DNA of 64,000 bases from Brachionus plicatilis (lineage: Eukaryota > Rotifera > Eurotatoria > Ploima > Brachionidae): positions 749,978 to 813,977 of the forward strand of contig QEOQ01000253.1 in NCBI GenBank assembly GCA_010279815.1. The letters are read 5' to 3'. This document shows, piece by piece, positions 1 to 11,441 of the stretch. The position numbers and the translations under genes are program-made. Under the pieces are notes generated by a model that saw only the letters and a list, made by a program, of their open reading frames with translations, was not told the origin of the DNA and did no database searches. The first letter of the stretch is position 1. Every line of letters begins with the position of its first letter.

Positions 1-414
1 TAGCTTGTAAAAAATAAGACCCCGTGGTCACCAAATTTACTTTAAAAAAAAATTATGTAAATTACAAGAACATTTTTATTTTAAATTAAAAAAAAATTAG
101 TAGTGTGCGTCAAATTGACAATTCAATAAAAATAAATATTTGATTTGATATTCAATAAAAATAAATTATTTTCTTTTTCTTAAATTATATTCACAACGTT
201 TTTTGGGGTTGGTGCTTGGCTTACTGATTAATTTTTGATATAATTTAAGAAAAAGAAAATAATTTGATTTTTCAAATATTTATTTTTATTGAATTGTCAA
301 TTTGACGCACACTACTAATTTTTTTTTAATTTAAAATAAAAATGTTCTTGTAATTTACATAATTTTTTTTTAAAGTAAATTTGGTGACCACGGGGTCTTA
401 TTTTTTACAAGCTA
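1..414. repeat. Large foldback (inverted-repeat) element
   Basis: Two 143-nt arms (1-143 and 272-414) read as essentially perfect reverse complements, starting TAGCTTGTAAAAAATAAG and ending with its complement. A second inner pair (about 152-190 and 236-266) continues the palindrome, leaving a loop of only about 45 nt. There is no coding capacity. This is typical of a foldback MITE or a hairpin-forming non-autonomous DNA transposon. Related sequence (GTGATCATGTGGTCA) follows directly at about 434-450. The left end coincides with the window edge, so the element could extend further. Confidence 0.85.
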
Positions 415-2494
415 AAAAATTTATGTAAATTTTGTGATCATGTGGTCATAGAATTGACAAGCCCCGATATTTTTTTAATATTTAATCAACGACTTTCCAA
501 ATGTCGAATGCTTAGCACTCACACTCACACTTAAACTTAGCTTTTTTTGTTATAGTACGTCTTCTCTTGAATAGGTAATTTTTAGTATTTTTTTTTGTAA
601 ATTTTGTCGATATATGATAAATATTTAATTTATGTATTTCGAAGATTTGTTTAGAGGAATTGTGATTTGTAAATACTGCTAAACCTTTTGAAAACATGAA
701 ACTATCTTTTAATTAAAATGAAAAATAAAGTTCTAGTATTTAAAATGAAACAAGAAACATCACAAACAATTACCTAATTTTACATCATTTTTGCTAGCAT
801 TTTATTAAATCCTACATTTGATCTAATCTATAATTTTGTGATGTAAAATTACAAAAAATGAAAAAATATTACCCGTTCTGCGGTTTAAAATAAACCCTGT
901 ATTTAAATTAAGGGTAACTTTATTGAAACAGTGTGTTGCAATAAAATATTTTAAATATGTGTAGTTATAGATGTAATTTATTGCAAGATTTTAAAAAATC
1001 GAGCCAGAAAGCGGCATTGTGAATTTTGGAACAAAGAACAAGAACAAAAATCTTAAAATGAAATAACTTTTTTATTTTGAGTGTAAAAATTGTTCTTCAA
1101 AACGTATAAGCTGATAAAACTTTGTACCACCCTAATAAAGTTTATGCAATAACTCTGCAATTTAATTTTAATGATTTTCTAATACATTTGGTGCTTTGCA
1201 GACTTGCAGAGTTTTTGCAGAGACTTAATTTGGGTAGTACAAAATTGGTATCAGCTGATACATTTTGCAGAACAATTTTTGGACTCAGAGTAAAAAAGAT
1301 ATTTCATTTTAAAATTTTTGTTATTTTTTTTTGTTCCAAAATTCACAATGTCAAGAAAACCTTATTTGAAGAAAATACTTTAGTTGACCAAACCGAGTTC
1401 GATTTTTGGCCGGAAATGAAAGTTAATAAAGTTGTCAATCGTGTCGGTAGATCCAAAATAGTTATAAAATAATTAGGATTTTTTAATATCAATAAACCAA
1501 AAAGAGTTTTAGAAGATTGATTAAGTTCGACTGGTAAACAAAATAGGTCCAAATTTTAATTTAATTTTTTTGAATGATTAATGATTTAGATTTTTGTTTT
1601 TTTTTATTCGCACTCAAAAAAAATATTTGTATTTTTTAATTTAACTTTTTTATTGTCTCCATTTATACCTGTATAGTGTTACAATAAAATAATTTACTGT
1701 AACACTGTGTGTAAATAGATACTCCTTTAAATTTGCAAAACACAAAATAAACACTACGTAAATATATATACAGCATGAGGATCCAGTATTTCTTGTCCAA
1801 ATCAAAAATAATCTTTCATCCTTATTTAGTGCAAGTTATTTTTCTATTCTATGAAATTACCAGAAAAAACTGTCAGAAAATGTGAATAAATCAAAGAAAA
1901 ACGCTTTTTAGAAAAAATTTTAATTTTATTTATGGATTTCAAACATTCTCATCATAGCGAGTACCTAAAATTTAAGTTAATAACAATTAATTGAATTTAG
2001 TGCAGAAAATAATTTTTCAAGCTATTTATTAATTTCTAAAGATTAAATTAAAAAAAAAAGCTAATTGTTTATTAAATATGCTTTAAAAAATCTTTAAAAA
2101 AATTAAATGGTTCGATTGCCTGACACAGTTAAATTTGTTTTTATTAAACATTTTTAAAGTTCTAATTTTTGTTGACAAATATTTATTAAATACAAAAACT
2201 GTTCCTAATTGAATTTAAATTTTTTCAACATGGACAAATTTTGGAATATTAAGCAGGCAAATTTTTTGAGATTTAATGAAAAGACTTATAAAAACATAAT
2301 AAAAGTAGAATATTTATAATTAGACTTGTTATTCAGCTTCTCAAAAATTCAATAAAAGCTTTTAAGCTATTTTGAATTTCGAAATTCTTTTACAAAAATA
2401 TTTTATTTTTTCACACCAAATAGACGAGCGAAATAAACAGACGAATTCCTAACAAACGATTTAAAGTTTAATAGCAAAAATTAATTCAAAATTT
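415..2494. other. Gene-free AT-rich stretch with repeats
   Basis: I see no supported gene here. The stretch holds a short hairpin around 774-852 (arms containing TAATTTTACATCA and its complement), the foldback element at 1015-1350, and a small palindrome at about 1680-1712 (AGTGTTACA / TGTAACACT). Open frames at 512-697 and 1122-1552 are low-complexity or fall in the foldback element and are not credible proteins. Confidence 0.6.
1015..1350. repeat. Foldback element, CTCTGCA family
   Basis: The arms 1015-1155 and about 1205-1350 are imperfect reverse complements. The ends CATTGTGAATTTTGGAACAA and its complement, and the inner CTCTGCAA motifs, pair along most of their length. The centre contains several CTCTGCA/TGCAGAG motifs. 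A similar arrangement, with CTCTGCAATTT and TGCAGAGTTTTTGCAGA in the centre, occurs at 45491-45833, and loosely related motifs occur near 22100-22230. This suggests one family of non-autonomous elements. Confidence 0.75.
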
Positions 2495-2722
2495 ATGAGT
2501 TCGCAAAATTCAGCTAATTTTTCAGAAAATCGCTCAAAAACAGAGCTAAAAAGATTTTCTGATCAAAATCCGCATTTAAAGACCACGATGGAAAATTTTT
2601 ATCTTAATACAGAACCAATTAATGCAGCAAAATTCGACTTTAAATTCACCGCCATAGACAAATCAAAGGTTAAATACAATAAATCCAATTTTAACTGGCA
2701 ACTAAACGAATTCAACTATTAG
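2495..2722 (+). CDS. Small hypothetical protein (75 aa)
   Basis: This is a single-exon frame starting at ATG and ending TAG. The protein is polar and Asn/Lys/Ser-rich, with no signal peptide, membrane segment or motif I recognise. Its composition is less skewed than random AT-rich frames nearby, and an untranslated-looking leader precedes it. It ends 3 nt from the stop of NPRL2 on the opposite strand, so the two transcripts would overlap tail to tail. It may be a real lineage-specific gene or a chance frame. Confidence 0.35.
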   Translation: MSSQNSANFSENRSKTELKRFSDQNPHLKTTMENFYLNTEPINAAKFDFKFTAIDKSKVKYNKSNFNWQLNEFNY

Positions 2723-2725
2723 GAT

Positions 2726-4344
2726 CTACTTTATGCATATAACAACATTTGGGTCTTCATCTAACTGGTCTTCAATTTTTTTTATGCTTATTCCATTTTC
2801 TGAACATATTTTGTCATAATTGTAATCGCCCGGAAAACAAATGTTGGACGATTCGGTCTTTGAGCGTTGACTGTCACTTAAACTAATCGGATATTTATTT
2901 ATTTTCCTGAGCAATCCTTGTATTAATCCAAACAATATTAATTTTCTTAATAAATTAAATTAAAAAGAAATTTTTTTAAATTATTTTTTTACTTGATGTC
3001 AATATTTTTCTCAATTGGATTTCCTAGTTCTATCACATTTTTGACCATAAATCCATGACTGAACATATTTAACACCATAAACATGTCATAAAACGTAGGC
3101 GGTTCTCTCTCTAAATATTTATTTTAATTTGAATAAATAATTTTTTACAAAATTTCTTATTTTACCTTTGTCAAATTGGCAAAATTTAATTGCGTCAGAC
3201 TGAAGCTCTGAATTCGAGTAAAATTTAGCAATCAAAGATGTTCGCACAAACATGCTAGAGTATTGAATGATTGGTACAAGCCGAATTATATCCGAATATC
3301 TTAAATAATTTTAAAGAGACTCTTGAAAATTAAATTTAAAAATAAAATACAATAAATTTTGAATGGCTTCTTTAGCCACACTGGATTCAATATTGGTTTC
3401 TTTGGCAATTAGAGAAACTGTCTTAAATCCATTAATAGATGAAACAATCTAATATTATTAGAATTAAATTTTGTTCAAAAAATATAAATTTTTGAAAAAA
3501 AAAAAACTTTTTGTGTTGTAAGATCCCAATCATCGATCTCGAACTCACTCTTGCTTCTAACAAAGACTGGAACATCACAGCTTTGAACCAGACGTGGATC
3601 CAGATGATTTTTGATTAGCTTTAAAAAAATTGCGGAATGCTCTAAATTAGCAATACGTTGTATAATGCATTCGCCTGTTTCGTTTAAATTATTTTGAACT
3701 TGTTCCATGATCTTGGGTAAGTGCTGTTTCAAATTTTCGTTATTTAAAAATTCAGATTCAACCTAGAAGAATTTGAAAAATTTGAATTCATATCAAACAA
3801 AAAATGGTTCAAATACTTCTAGAGTTCTCAAGTCACAGGCCAATTTTTTAACTACTGCTTCATAGCTACAAGTATTTGTATTCTTGTCAAATATGAAGCA
3901 AAGATTGAAAATATACATATTTCTTTTATATTTTATGTGCTCTAAATAAATTGGAAATCCACATATTCGGTATTTTCCAACAGTTCTTAGACAAAAAAAT
4001 TAAATAAAATTTAATAGACCTATCTTGGACATTACATAGTAATAATTTTATTTTTTAAATAAACTTTCGGAATTATATACGAACTAATTGAATCAAATGT
4101 TTGCTTATTGATTACGTCATTTGGTTTCTTAAAAATTTTAACTATTAAATTTAAAAATTTTGAATTTAAATTAATTACTTGATATTTAATTTTTGGACCT
4201 TCATCAATATCGAATTCACAAAACCTTTAATAATTTTTCATTTTTTTCAAAATTAAAATTTAAGATTCAAACAAAAATTAATTACACTAATGCAAGTATT
4301 TTATCTGTCACATTTTGGTCAAGGGTTTGAAAAATTTCAATCAT
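2726..4344 (-). CDS. NPRL2: NPRL2, GATOR1 complex subunit
   Basis: NPRL2 is a longin-type subunit of GATOR1, the GAP complex that restrains TORC1 at lysosomes when amino acids are low. I assemble nine in-phase exons: 4286-4344, 4179-4224, 4036-4127, 3817-3985, 3508-3762, 3351-3448, 3166-3299, 2993-3110 and 2726-2945, giving about 396 aa (human is 380). Landmarks in order are FCEFDIDEGPKIKYQ near residue 21, a longin-like block with FNLCFIFD, the diagnostic CDVPVF...WDLTTQ near residue 200, AIQNLLYSDIIRLVPIIQYS, and a C-terminal block GLIQGLLRKINKYP...YDKIC ending PNVVICIK, as in animal NPRL2. All introns are 37-60 nt class GT-AG except the third coding junction, where I chose a 51-nt in-frame intron because it restores the YQ-P-x-D family pattern. 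The start is the first ATG upstream of the conserved FCEF exon; the N-terminal 20 aa are less certain. It is divergent from RPS21, 376 nt away. Confidence 0.93.
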
Positions 4345-4720
4345 TTTGATTTATAAAAAGTAAGTATTTTAAATATTTTATATTAAATGAAAAATAATAA
4401 TTTTATTTATTTCATAATTTTATCATGTGATGCCAAAATTTTGTTAAGATTGGAATGATAGTTTTGAATATCAATGCTAGTTATTAGTATCTGCAGTTTA
4501 TAAAAAGTCATGTTTAACTTATTAAAATAATTAAAAAAATTATTTATTTTCTCTAAACTCTGCACAAGCTTTTGTTAACAAGGCTTGATTTGTTTTTTTT
4601 TTAAATTTTTGAAAAAATCACTTAACATAATCACAAATATCACATTTAATCACAGAACTGATTTAATCTTAATCGATTTTAGATTGATTAAGTTGGTCAA
4701 TCAATAAATTTCGAATCAAA
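4345..4720. promoter_or_regulatory. Shared divergent promoter region of NPRL2 and RPS21
   Basis: The 376 nt between the two start codons must contain both core promoters and both 5' leaders, so it is probably a bidirectional promoter. I see no clear TATA box. The sequence is AT-rich with poly-T and poly-A tracts. The role is inferred from position only. Confidence 0.4.
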
Positions 4721-5075
4721 ATGCAAAACGATAAAGGCGAATACACCGATGCTTACATCCCAAGAAAATGGTAAATATAATTTTAAAGTTTATCAATTTT
4801 AAATTAAAATTTGACTATTGAAGCTCAGCTAGCAACAGAATTATCAGCGCCAAAGATCATGCTTCAATTCAAATAAACATTGCTGATCTTGATCCAGTTA
4901 GAGGAGTAATGACTGGCACTTATAAAACCTATGCTATCTGTGGTTCTATCAGACAAATGGGTGAATCAGATGATTCGATTAATCATTTGGCTAAAAGAGA
5001 TGGTATCTTGCCAGCGTAAGTTTAGGTCAAAAATGTATTCTTAAATTTTATTTTTTGTTTTTTAGCACTTTCTAA
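4721..5075 (+). CDS. RPS21: 40S ribosomal protein S21 (eS21)
   Basis: This is a structural protein of the small ribosomal subunit. Three exons, 4721-4770, 4824-5015 and 5066-5075, encode 83 aa, the same length as human RPS21. The start [17 protein letters not shown] matches the family N-terminus. The centre has [20 protein letters not shown] and [19 protein letters not shown], which are near-invariant in animals. The last exon supplies only the final two residues and the stop (ending LPATF). Both introns are about 50 nt, with GTAAAT/AAG and GTAAGT/TAG borders. Confidence 0.97.
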
Positions 5076-5534
5076 AAAAATTAAATTAAAATAAATAATT
5101 TAATTATAAAATATAATTTTTTGAATTTTCGATCAAAAAGTCTTGAAAACGGTCTTTCTTATTTAAAAAATTTGGTTAATATAACGGTAATTTTTAATCG
5201 CAATAAATTATCTGTTGATTATTTGATAAATTAATTGACACAATTTGACTTGTCTTGTTTTTTAAAAATTTTGATCTTGAAAAAAAAAGATTTATTTGAA
5301 AAATTAATGCATCCATCTTTTTACGTTATTATTATTTCTGAATGATTTCAAATTTTCAAAATTTAATGAATTAAAAATTTTACTATTAAATAAGAAAGTT
5401 AAGATAAAAATTGTTATTTGCTCGGAAAAAGATTTTTAAATTTATGTAAAAAATTTTTTTGTTGTTGCTTATTGGACATTTTAAATTTTATAACAAAAAA
5501 ATGAAATAAATAAATTACTTTTTTTCTAATAACC
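5076..5534. other. Short AT-rich intergenic stretch
   Basis: This is the 3' flank of RPS21 facing the 3' end of a minus-strand putative gene. I see nothing beyond A/T runs and ordinary poly(A)-signal-like AATAAA/AATAAATA strings. Confidence 0.5.
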
Positions 5535-6034
5535 TGAAATTGATTCCGTAATTTGTATTAACTAAGTCATTCAAGGAATTTCTGCAAATGCATTTTGTGT
5601 GAGTTTTTCTTAAAATATTTTGCAAAGGCACGATACCCAATTGATGAGCCAATTTTGAGTAAATGAAATTTTCTTTTTTTTCTAAAATTCACAATGCATA
5701 ATAAATTAATTTAAATAACAATTTTTCAAATATTTTTAATTTCCCAAAGTAATAATCAGTAATTTTTAAGATAAAAAATATTTAATTTTATTGGTTTCTA
5801 TAAATCTATAAGAACTAAAAAAATTTGAGTTAATGTTAGTGAATAAGAAGATGATTTTCTTATAAAAACAAGAATTTTTGTAGCCAAATATTTGAACTTT
5901 TTGTAACTTACCATTTTAACTATTTCCTCTTTGCGTAAGCCATGAATTTTTAATAAATAAATTAACAGAATATTTTTATTAGTTTCCAAGAAAAATTGTG
6001 TTTGTACTAGTGGATATTGCTGAAATAGAGACAT
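5535..6034 (-). CDS. Putative two-exon protein of unknown function
   Basis: A first exon (5912-6034) starts at ATG, encodes 41 aa ending RKEEIVKM, and is followed by a strong GTAAGT donor. A second open block (about 5535-5681), behind a TTTTAG acceptor, encodes about 50 aa with ENFIYSKLAHQLGIVPLQN and a Cys pair (KCICRN), ending at a TAA near 5535. With these borders the reading phase is off by one, so a small exon is missing, the acceptor differs, or the two blocks are not one gene. I do not recognise the family; the first exon could be helical. Confidence 0.3.
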
Positions 6035-6042
6035 GTTGTTTT

Positions 6043-6483
6043 TAGATAAAAAACGAACCCATACTTTTTGGAAGAATGAAACTACGATTGAGTGCCGTAA
6101 TATGACTATTTTACGAAAAATTTAATAACTTTTTCAACAAAACCATTAGCCAAGCTCTTTTTGGCCTAAATACACTATGACTTATTTTATCCGATCCAAT
6201 AATATTAATTTATTAATTTATGGAATAAATCTTATCAATTTTTTAAATTAAGTATTTACAATATTTAAATCTCATATTTTTTAGATTTTAAAAGTAATAA
6301 AAAGTATTTTTTCCTGGTCGCAACTCTAACATTTTTGATGTTTATAAGCTTGTGTAGATAAAAGCAGAAATCTTAGATCTTAGCTAATAGTTTTTTGAAA
6401 AACTTATTAAATATTGTCATGTGACAGCACTGAGCCTTAGTGTATTTCGGCCAAAAAGCATGGGTCTGTTTTTTATCATAAAA
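6043..6483. repeat. Foldback MITE with about 110-nt arms
   Basis: The left arm (about 6043-6168, GATAAAAAACGAACCCATAC at its end) and the right arm (about 6370-6483, ending CATGGGTCTGTTTTTTATC) are imperfect reverse complements with only scattered differences. No protein is encoded. The 160-codon frame at 6421-6903 begins inside the right arm and is compositionally random (Lys/Ile/Phe/Leu-rich), so I treat it as spurious. Confidence 0.75.
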
Positions 6484-7187
6484 AAAAATTTTCTTATTTT
6501 GGCAAAATCCCTAATAATAATTATTTCTATTAGATTTATCAAAAATACAGTCCCATACCTCGTACCTCTATCCATTGACAAACTGCATCTAGATCTTTCT
6601 GTAGCATCGCTCTCTCATAAACTTTATTTACTATGCCGAGTATTTACACTATCATTAATTGATGAAATTTTTGAAATTAAAAAAAATATCTATTTTCTTA
6701 AATTCAAATTTTTATTTAAAAATTTTAATATTAAAACTTTAAAAATAAAAATAAAATTTTTAAATAATGAAATAACCAAAAAACTTTCTCATTTCAATCT
6801 TTCAATGTTCCTAAGTGAGAAAGTGATGAGAATTTTTGGAGAAATTCTCACTTATTCCAATTTAGATCTCGAAAATAAAATAAACAAAAATTTTCTAAGC
6901 TGATCTCGTTGATATCTTTTATTTGAGAAAAAAATGAGAATAATTCGAAAATTTCTGACATTTTCTAAGTTAGATCTCAAATGAGAATGAGACCTGGGAA
7001 CTTAAGCGAAGAATAATCTAAATCTTCATCTAAAAGAACTATTATTCAAAAATCAATTTGCAGGGATCTAACTTAATGCTCCATTTTTAATCAAAACTCA
7101 TATTAGAAATTAAAAAAATTTAAATTTAAAATTTTTTTTATTCAAAATTAAAAAATATTACAAAAATTCTAAAATTGACTAAAGCTT
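6484..7187. other. AT-rich spacer with TCTCATT/AATGAGA palindromes
   Basis: Between about 6783 and 6990 the motifs TCTCATTT, GAGAAAGTGATGAGAA, TTCTCACTT and AAATGAGAATGAGA alternate on the two strands. This looks like another degraded inverted-repeat element. No gene is supported. Confidence 0.45.
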
Positions 7188-7999
7188 TTATTTGGTTTTT
7201 ATTTTTGATTTTGGTGAATTTTTTTTTTGAGCAGAAAATTGTCTGCTCGTATTCAATTTTGAAGTGACGTATTTAGCAGTCACTTGATTGGTAACAATAA
7301 GTCCGAGCATTGCAGTAATGGCAAAGCATAAGTATCCTACATAAAATGGAGTTGATTCAGAGAACCAATTCGAACAAATTCCCAAGCTGATTGATACACA
7401 TGCTAAGACATACAAAAATGTGCCGCTTGTTGCATGATACATGCAAAGTGATTGATACTTGACAAATTTTCGAATAAAAAAATTAAAAATTGTCAAGTTA
7501 TGACCGGCTATAAATTGAATAACAGTATAACCAATGGTAAAAATGCCTTAATTATAAATAAATAATAAGTAAGCTTAACTAGTTTTCAAAATTACCTATA
7601 GTTCCATGCCAGCTTTTAAAGTGCGGTCTTTCAATTTCTTCCTTGTGATAATAAATGGCAGCATAAGCGACCAAAATGCTGAAAACTCCCAGAGCATTCA
7701 AAATCCAATGCAACGTTACTTTATTTTTATGCTTTACACCTGAAAATAATGAACTTTCTTTTGAAAAAACCAATATCGCTTGAAATAAGAACCCAACATA
7801 CTTAAAAAAAAATCAGAATATTTTTTGAAAAAGTGAAAAAAATATACTCCAATTGTCATCAAAAATGGATGCCATGAAAAAAGACCTATATTTGAATTTT
7901 TGAAAAAAAGTATTTGAAATTTTAGATTTTACTTGATCCCGGTAGGGAAAAAAAAGCAATTGCTGCAATAAAGGCAAGTGAGAAAATATGCGCTACCAT
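7188..7999 (-). CDS. CYB561D2: Cytochrome b561 domain protein 2-like (CYB561D2)
   Basis: This is a six-helix, two-haem transmembrane ferric/ascorbate reductase of intracellular membranes. Four in-phase exons, 7933-7999, 7848-7885, 7596-7800 and 7188-7546, give 222 aa, the same length as human CYB561D2. Visible signatures are LFSWHPFLMTIG (first core haem His in WHP), VFSKESSLF, HWILNALGV with its His, HKEEIERPHFKSWHG (haem His in WHG), and YHATSGTFLYVLACVSISLG (fourth His). A Lys/Ser-rich C-terminal tail follows the last helix. The start ATG opens a hydrophobic first helix (MVAHIFSLAFIAAIAFF). All introns are about 45-50 nt. Confidence 0.93.
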
Positions 8000-10900
8000 T
8001 TTTTTACTAAAGATAAAAAATTTTATAAAATCGATAGTTGATTTATGAAAAAAGTTATTAACTGGACTTAACTTAAGCATGTACTTTTGCCGTCAATTAG
8101 TTTGTCTTATTTGAAACTTTTTAAAAACTAAGCTGAATTTTTCATTTTAAATGTTGAAACTTTTTTCATTATTTTTAATTTCCTACTTTTAGGCCATTTT
8201 ATTTCAAAGGATTAAAAAACAAAACTTCAAATCAAAAAATTAATTTCACTTTTTTTTGAATAAAAAAAACAAAAAATCAATTCTTAATTTTAAGTTAATT
8301 TTTTTAAAATATTCATATTTTTTAATAAATTTTGCCATGGACCTATTAAGACAAAAATTTTGAACATCATACAGAATTTAATTTTTAAAATTTTTATTTA
8401 ATTAGAAAATAAAAAATTTTTTTCTGAATTTCAAATCGTCAAATATTCATTTCATTTGTGGTAGACTAAAAAAAAAAAAAATAAAAACAAAATTTCACAA
8501 ACTTTTTGATTTTCTAATTAATAAAAAGATAACTTGCTGTAAAAATTAATAAATACTTAAAAGAAAAGAGATTACATTGCATCTATAAAAATCTTGAAAA
8601 CTAGATCAAAATCAAATTCAAATTCTAACTAGAAGAGATTGAATAATGAATAATTTTTACTTGTATCAATTACTGGTAAAATTTTCATAAATAATCAAAA
8701 TGCTAATGCCAATTTGATGGAACATAATCATGCCATTTTTTTCAGCAGTCTCTAGTCTTTCCTCGCTTTTTGGTTTAGCAATTTTGTGACACTATGATCA
8801 TATTTACAAATAAGTCTTGAAACCAAAGACCCTTGAAAATTTTTTTGTTTAGTTTATTTTGTAGTGAGATTAGCGAATTTGGCTATTCTCATATAGTTTA
8901 TCAAAATTCAAAAATTTTTAATTAATTTATCTTCCAAAAAATTTTTAAATATCTCCATTAATAAAAAAAAAGTTTGCGGATTAATTTAAATTTTTTATAA
9001 TTTATCGTTTGGTATTCATGTCATGCAAATTTTTATCTTGTATAATATTTTTTATTATAAATTTTAAAGGATTTTAGGAAGAACATTAAATGCTTCAGTA
9101 TTCACATTTATTTGAACAAGATCACTAAAAAAGCGAATGTAAAAAACAAGATTGTCAACACATCGTCAAAATATCGATTTTTTCTCCTATAAATTAATTT
9201 TTGCATTTATGTCAAAACTGTTACGAAGTAAAATTTGAAGAAAAGCATTAAGCAAATGCAAAACGAAGTAAAAGAGGTTTAATTTATTAATTGAATAATA
9301 AATTTTCTAGTCATTATAATTTTGTTGTGATCCTTGATCAAATCAATTTTGGCTTGATAAATGTCCCATATATTTATATGGTTTGCAAGACATTACAGAA
9401 TTTTAGCATAAAAAATTTAGCAATACTCAAATCATTTATTAAAAAAGAGTTTTATTTGTTCATCAAAGTATCTGATCGATTATATGTAAAAAAAATTATT
9501 TATGAAACTAAGCTTAAAGTTTTCCTAAGTAAAACAATGCTAGATTTCAAGTTCATTTTTATTTCATTCTAATTTCTAATTATTTTCATTAGGTGACTAT
9601 TAAGCTAATTTGCTTTTCGAGTTCATTCTTGTGTTCTTTATCACTAAAAAGTTTGTTTAAATTTATTTAATTAAATAAGCTTTAATTTAATGTTAAAAAT
9701 CTGTTATTTAATTTTTTTTAAATTTTTTTATTATAAAATAAATATAATTTTTTAATTTTAATTTTGGTAGCGGCGTCATTTGACCGATATTATTCTTTTT
9801 TGTATCAATATTAAAAAGAAAAGACTACATTTGAAGGTTACACATTATCACAAAATATAAGAAAAAGTGGAGCTTTGAATTTTAAAATTATTATTTCAAA
9901 AATGCATACAATTTTATTTTGGAAAAAAGTAAATTCAAAAAGAAAAGAAAGTCTATCAATTTAAATAAATTGAAATTTTTTTTTAAATATTTTACATATT
10001 GTATTATTTCATACAAAACAAAGGGCGACTTGGACTAGTTACTATAATTTTACTCTGAATAAAAAAAATTTAAATGTGATAAATAAACGATTTCAATCTT
10101 TCCATAGAATTTTGACCATTTCAGTCAAATTAGTATTAATAATGAAGGGACATATATTTTACTCTATTTCCTTAAATGAAATTTAAAGAAAATTTAGTAA
10201 ATGTATATTAATCGGTAATTTAACATTGAAAATAAGCATCGGATTTCTATTTAAAAATTAAAATAATCAAAAATTTTATTCCACAAAAGAAAACACGATT
10301 TGATTCTAATTAAACTAATTATTATTATTATTATTATAAAAAAGCTACAGCAAGACTAGCTTGCGGAGGCGTCCTACATGAGAAAAAATTATCACTTGAT
10401 ACAATCTAAAAAGTATAATTTTGATTGAATTTTTTTGATTTAAATTGTATTTTTTATAGATTAATTTTTTTTAAGTTTTAAAATTAATTTATCTTTTTAA
10501 TTAACGGAAGAATTTAAATTTAATAAAAAAAAAGTTAGAAACCTTTAATTTTGAATCTCTAAGTTTTAAAGTTTGGCTTTTTTTCTTAACTATATCAAGA
10601 TATTGTATCCTTAAAATTTTAAAAGGAAAAAATCAAGAAAAAAATCATGATTCTTTTCATTTAACATATTTGTTCGAGAAAAACAGGAATTCATGTCAAA
10701 TGAATCGAAAAATATTAAAGGTTTGAATAGATTTTTTTTTTTAATTTATCGTAATTTTATTAATGGCTGACTACATTTTTATTTCTTTTATATTGTACAC
10801 CAAACTAAGAGAATTAATTAAAATGTGTTTACTTTACATGGTTGTATTTAATGTAAAAAAATTACAGTGCTGAATTTACCAATTGTGATTTAGCATTTTT

Positions 10901-11441
10901 TACGTAAATTTTCGTATAAAATGGTAAAACATTAAAAGTCAATAGATAAATGATTTTGAATTAATTTTTCAAAATAATCGATTTTTTTTAAATCAAGAAT
11001 TAATTTTTTTTTATTTTTAAATTAAATTTTACGTTAATTTCTCTAATTTATTAATTTTTTCAGAAAATTAAAAAAAAAAATATTTTTCTTTTGATATTCT
11101 TAAACAAATTTAATGGATTTAAGTTTTTTTGAAAAAATACCTAAAAGTTTCAAAATTTTTTAAAATTGGACAAAAATTCAAATAACAAAAAAATCAAAGC
11201 TTAAAATTTGGATGAAATTTTTTAAAGCGATACATATTTTGTTTTGAATCGTTGAGGTATTTTTCGAATAAAATATATTTAACTAATTTTATGGAATAAT
11301 TATAATCAAGTAAATTTATCTAAGAAATGGTTAATTTCAATGATCATGTAAAGTCTGTTAATTTTACTACAAGAAGACTTAATTATTTTAAATAAATAAA
11401 ATTTTTACTAAAAAGATTTTTAGAATTAATAAGGAACAAAA
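8000..11441. other. 3.4-kb intergenic AT-rich region
   Basis: No gene is supported. It separates the divergent CYB561D2-like and synaptogyrin genes, so it should contain both promoters. The frame at 9291-9572 is Lys/Phe/Ile-rich and looks like noise. The only distinctive patch is a trinucleotide run with a LINE-end-like sequence at 10318-10378, annotated separately. Confidence 0.5.
10318..10378 (-). mobile_element. Non-LTR retrotransposon 3' end with (TAA)n tail
   Basis: A run of TTA/ATT triplets (10320-10338) abuts the block AAGCTACAGCAAGACTAGCT and GCGGAGGCGTCCTACATGAG. The same block, on the other strand and followed by an (ATT)n run, occurs at 48935-49027. Trinucleotide tails next to a shared unique end are typical of 5'-truncated LINE copies. 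Orientation is inferred from the tail. Confidence 0.5.

Noticed and set aside
1122..1472. 116-aa plus-strand frame and its antisense partner
   Set aside because: It spans the right arm of the foldback element at 1015-1350 and starts with a non-ATG codon; composition is random.
6421..6903. 160-aa frame as a possible membrane protein
   Set aside because: It begins inside the right arm of a foldback MITE with a GTG, and the rest is Lys/Ile/Phe/Leu noise without hydrophobic periodicity.
9291..9572. 93-aa frame
   Set aside because: AT-driven composition, no ATG at the frame start, no motif, no splice-compatible neighbours.
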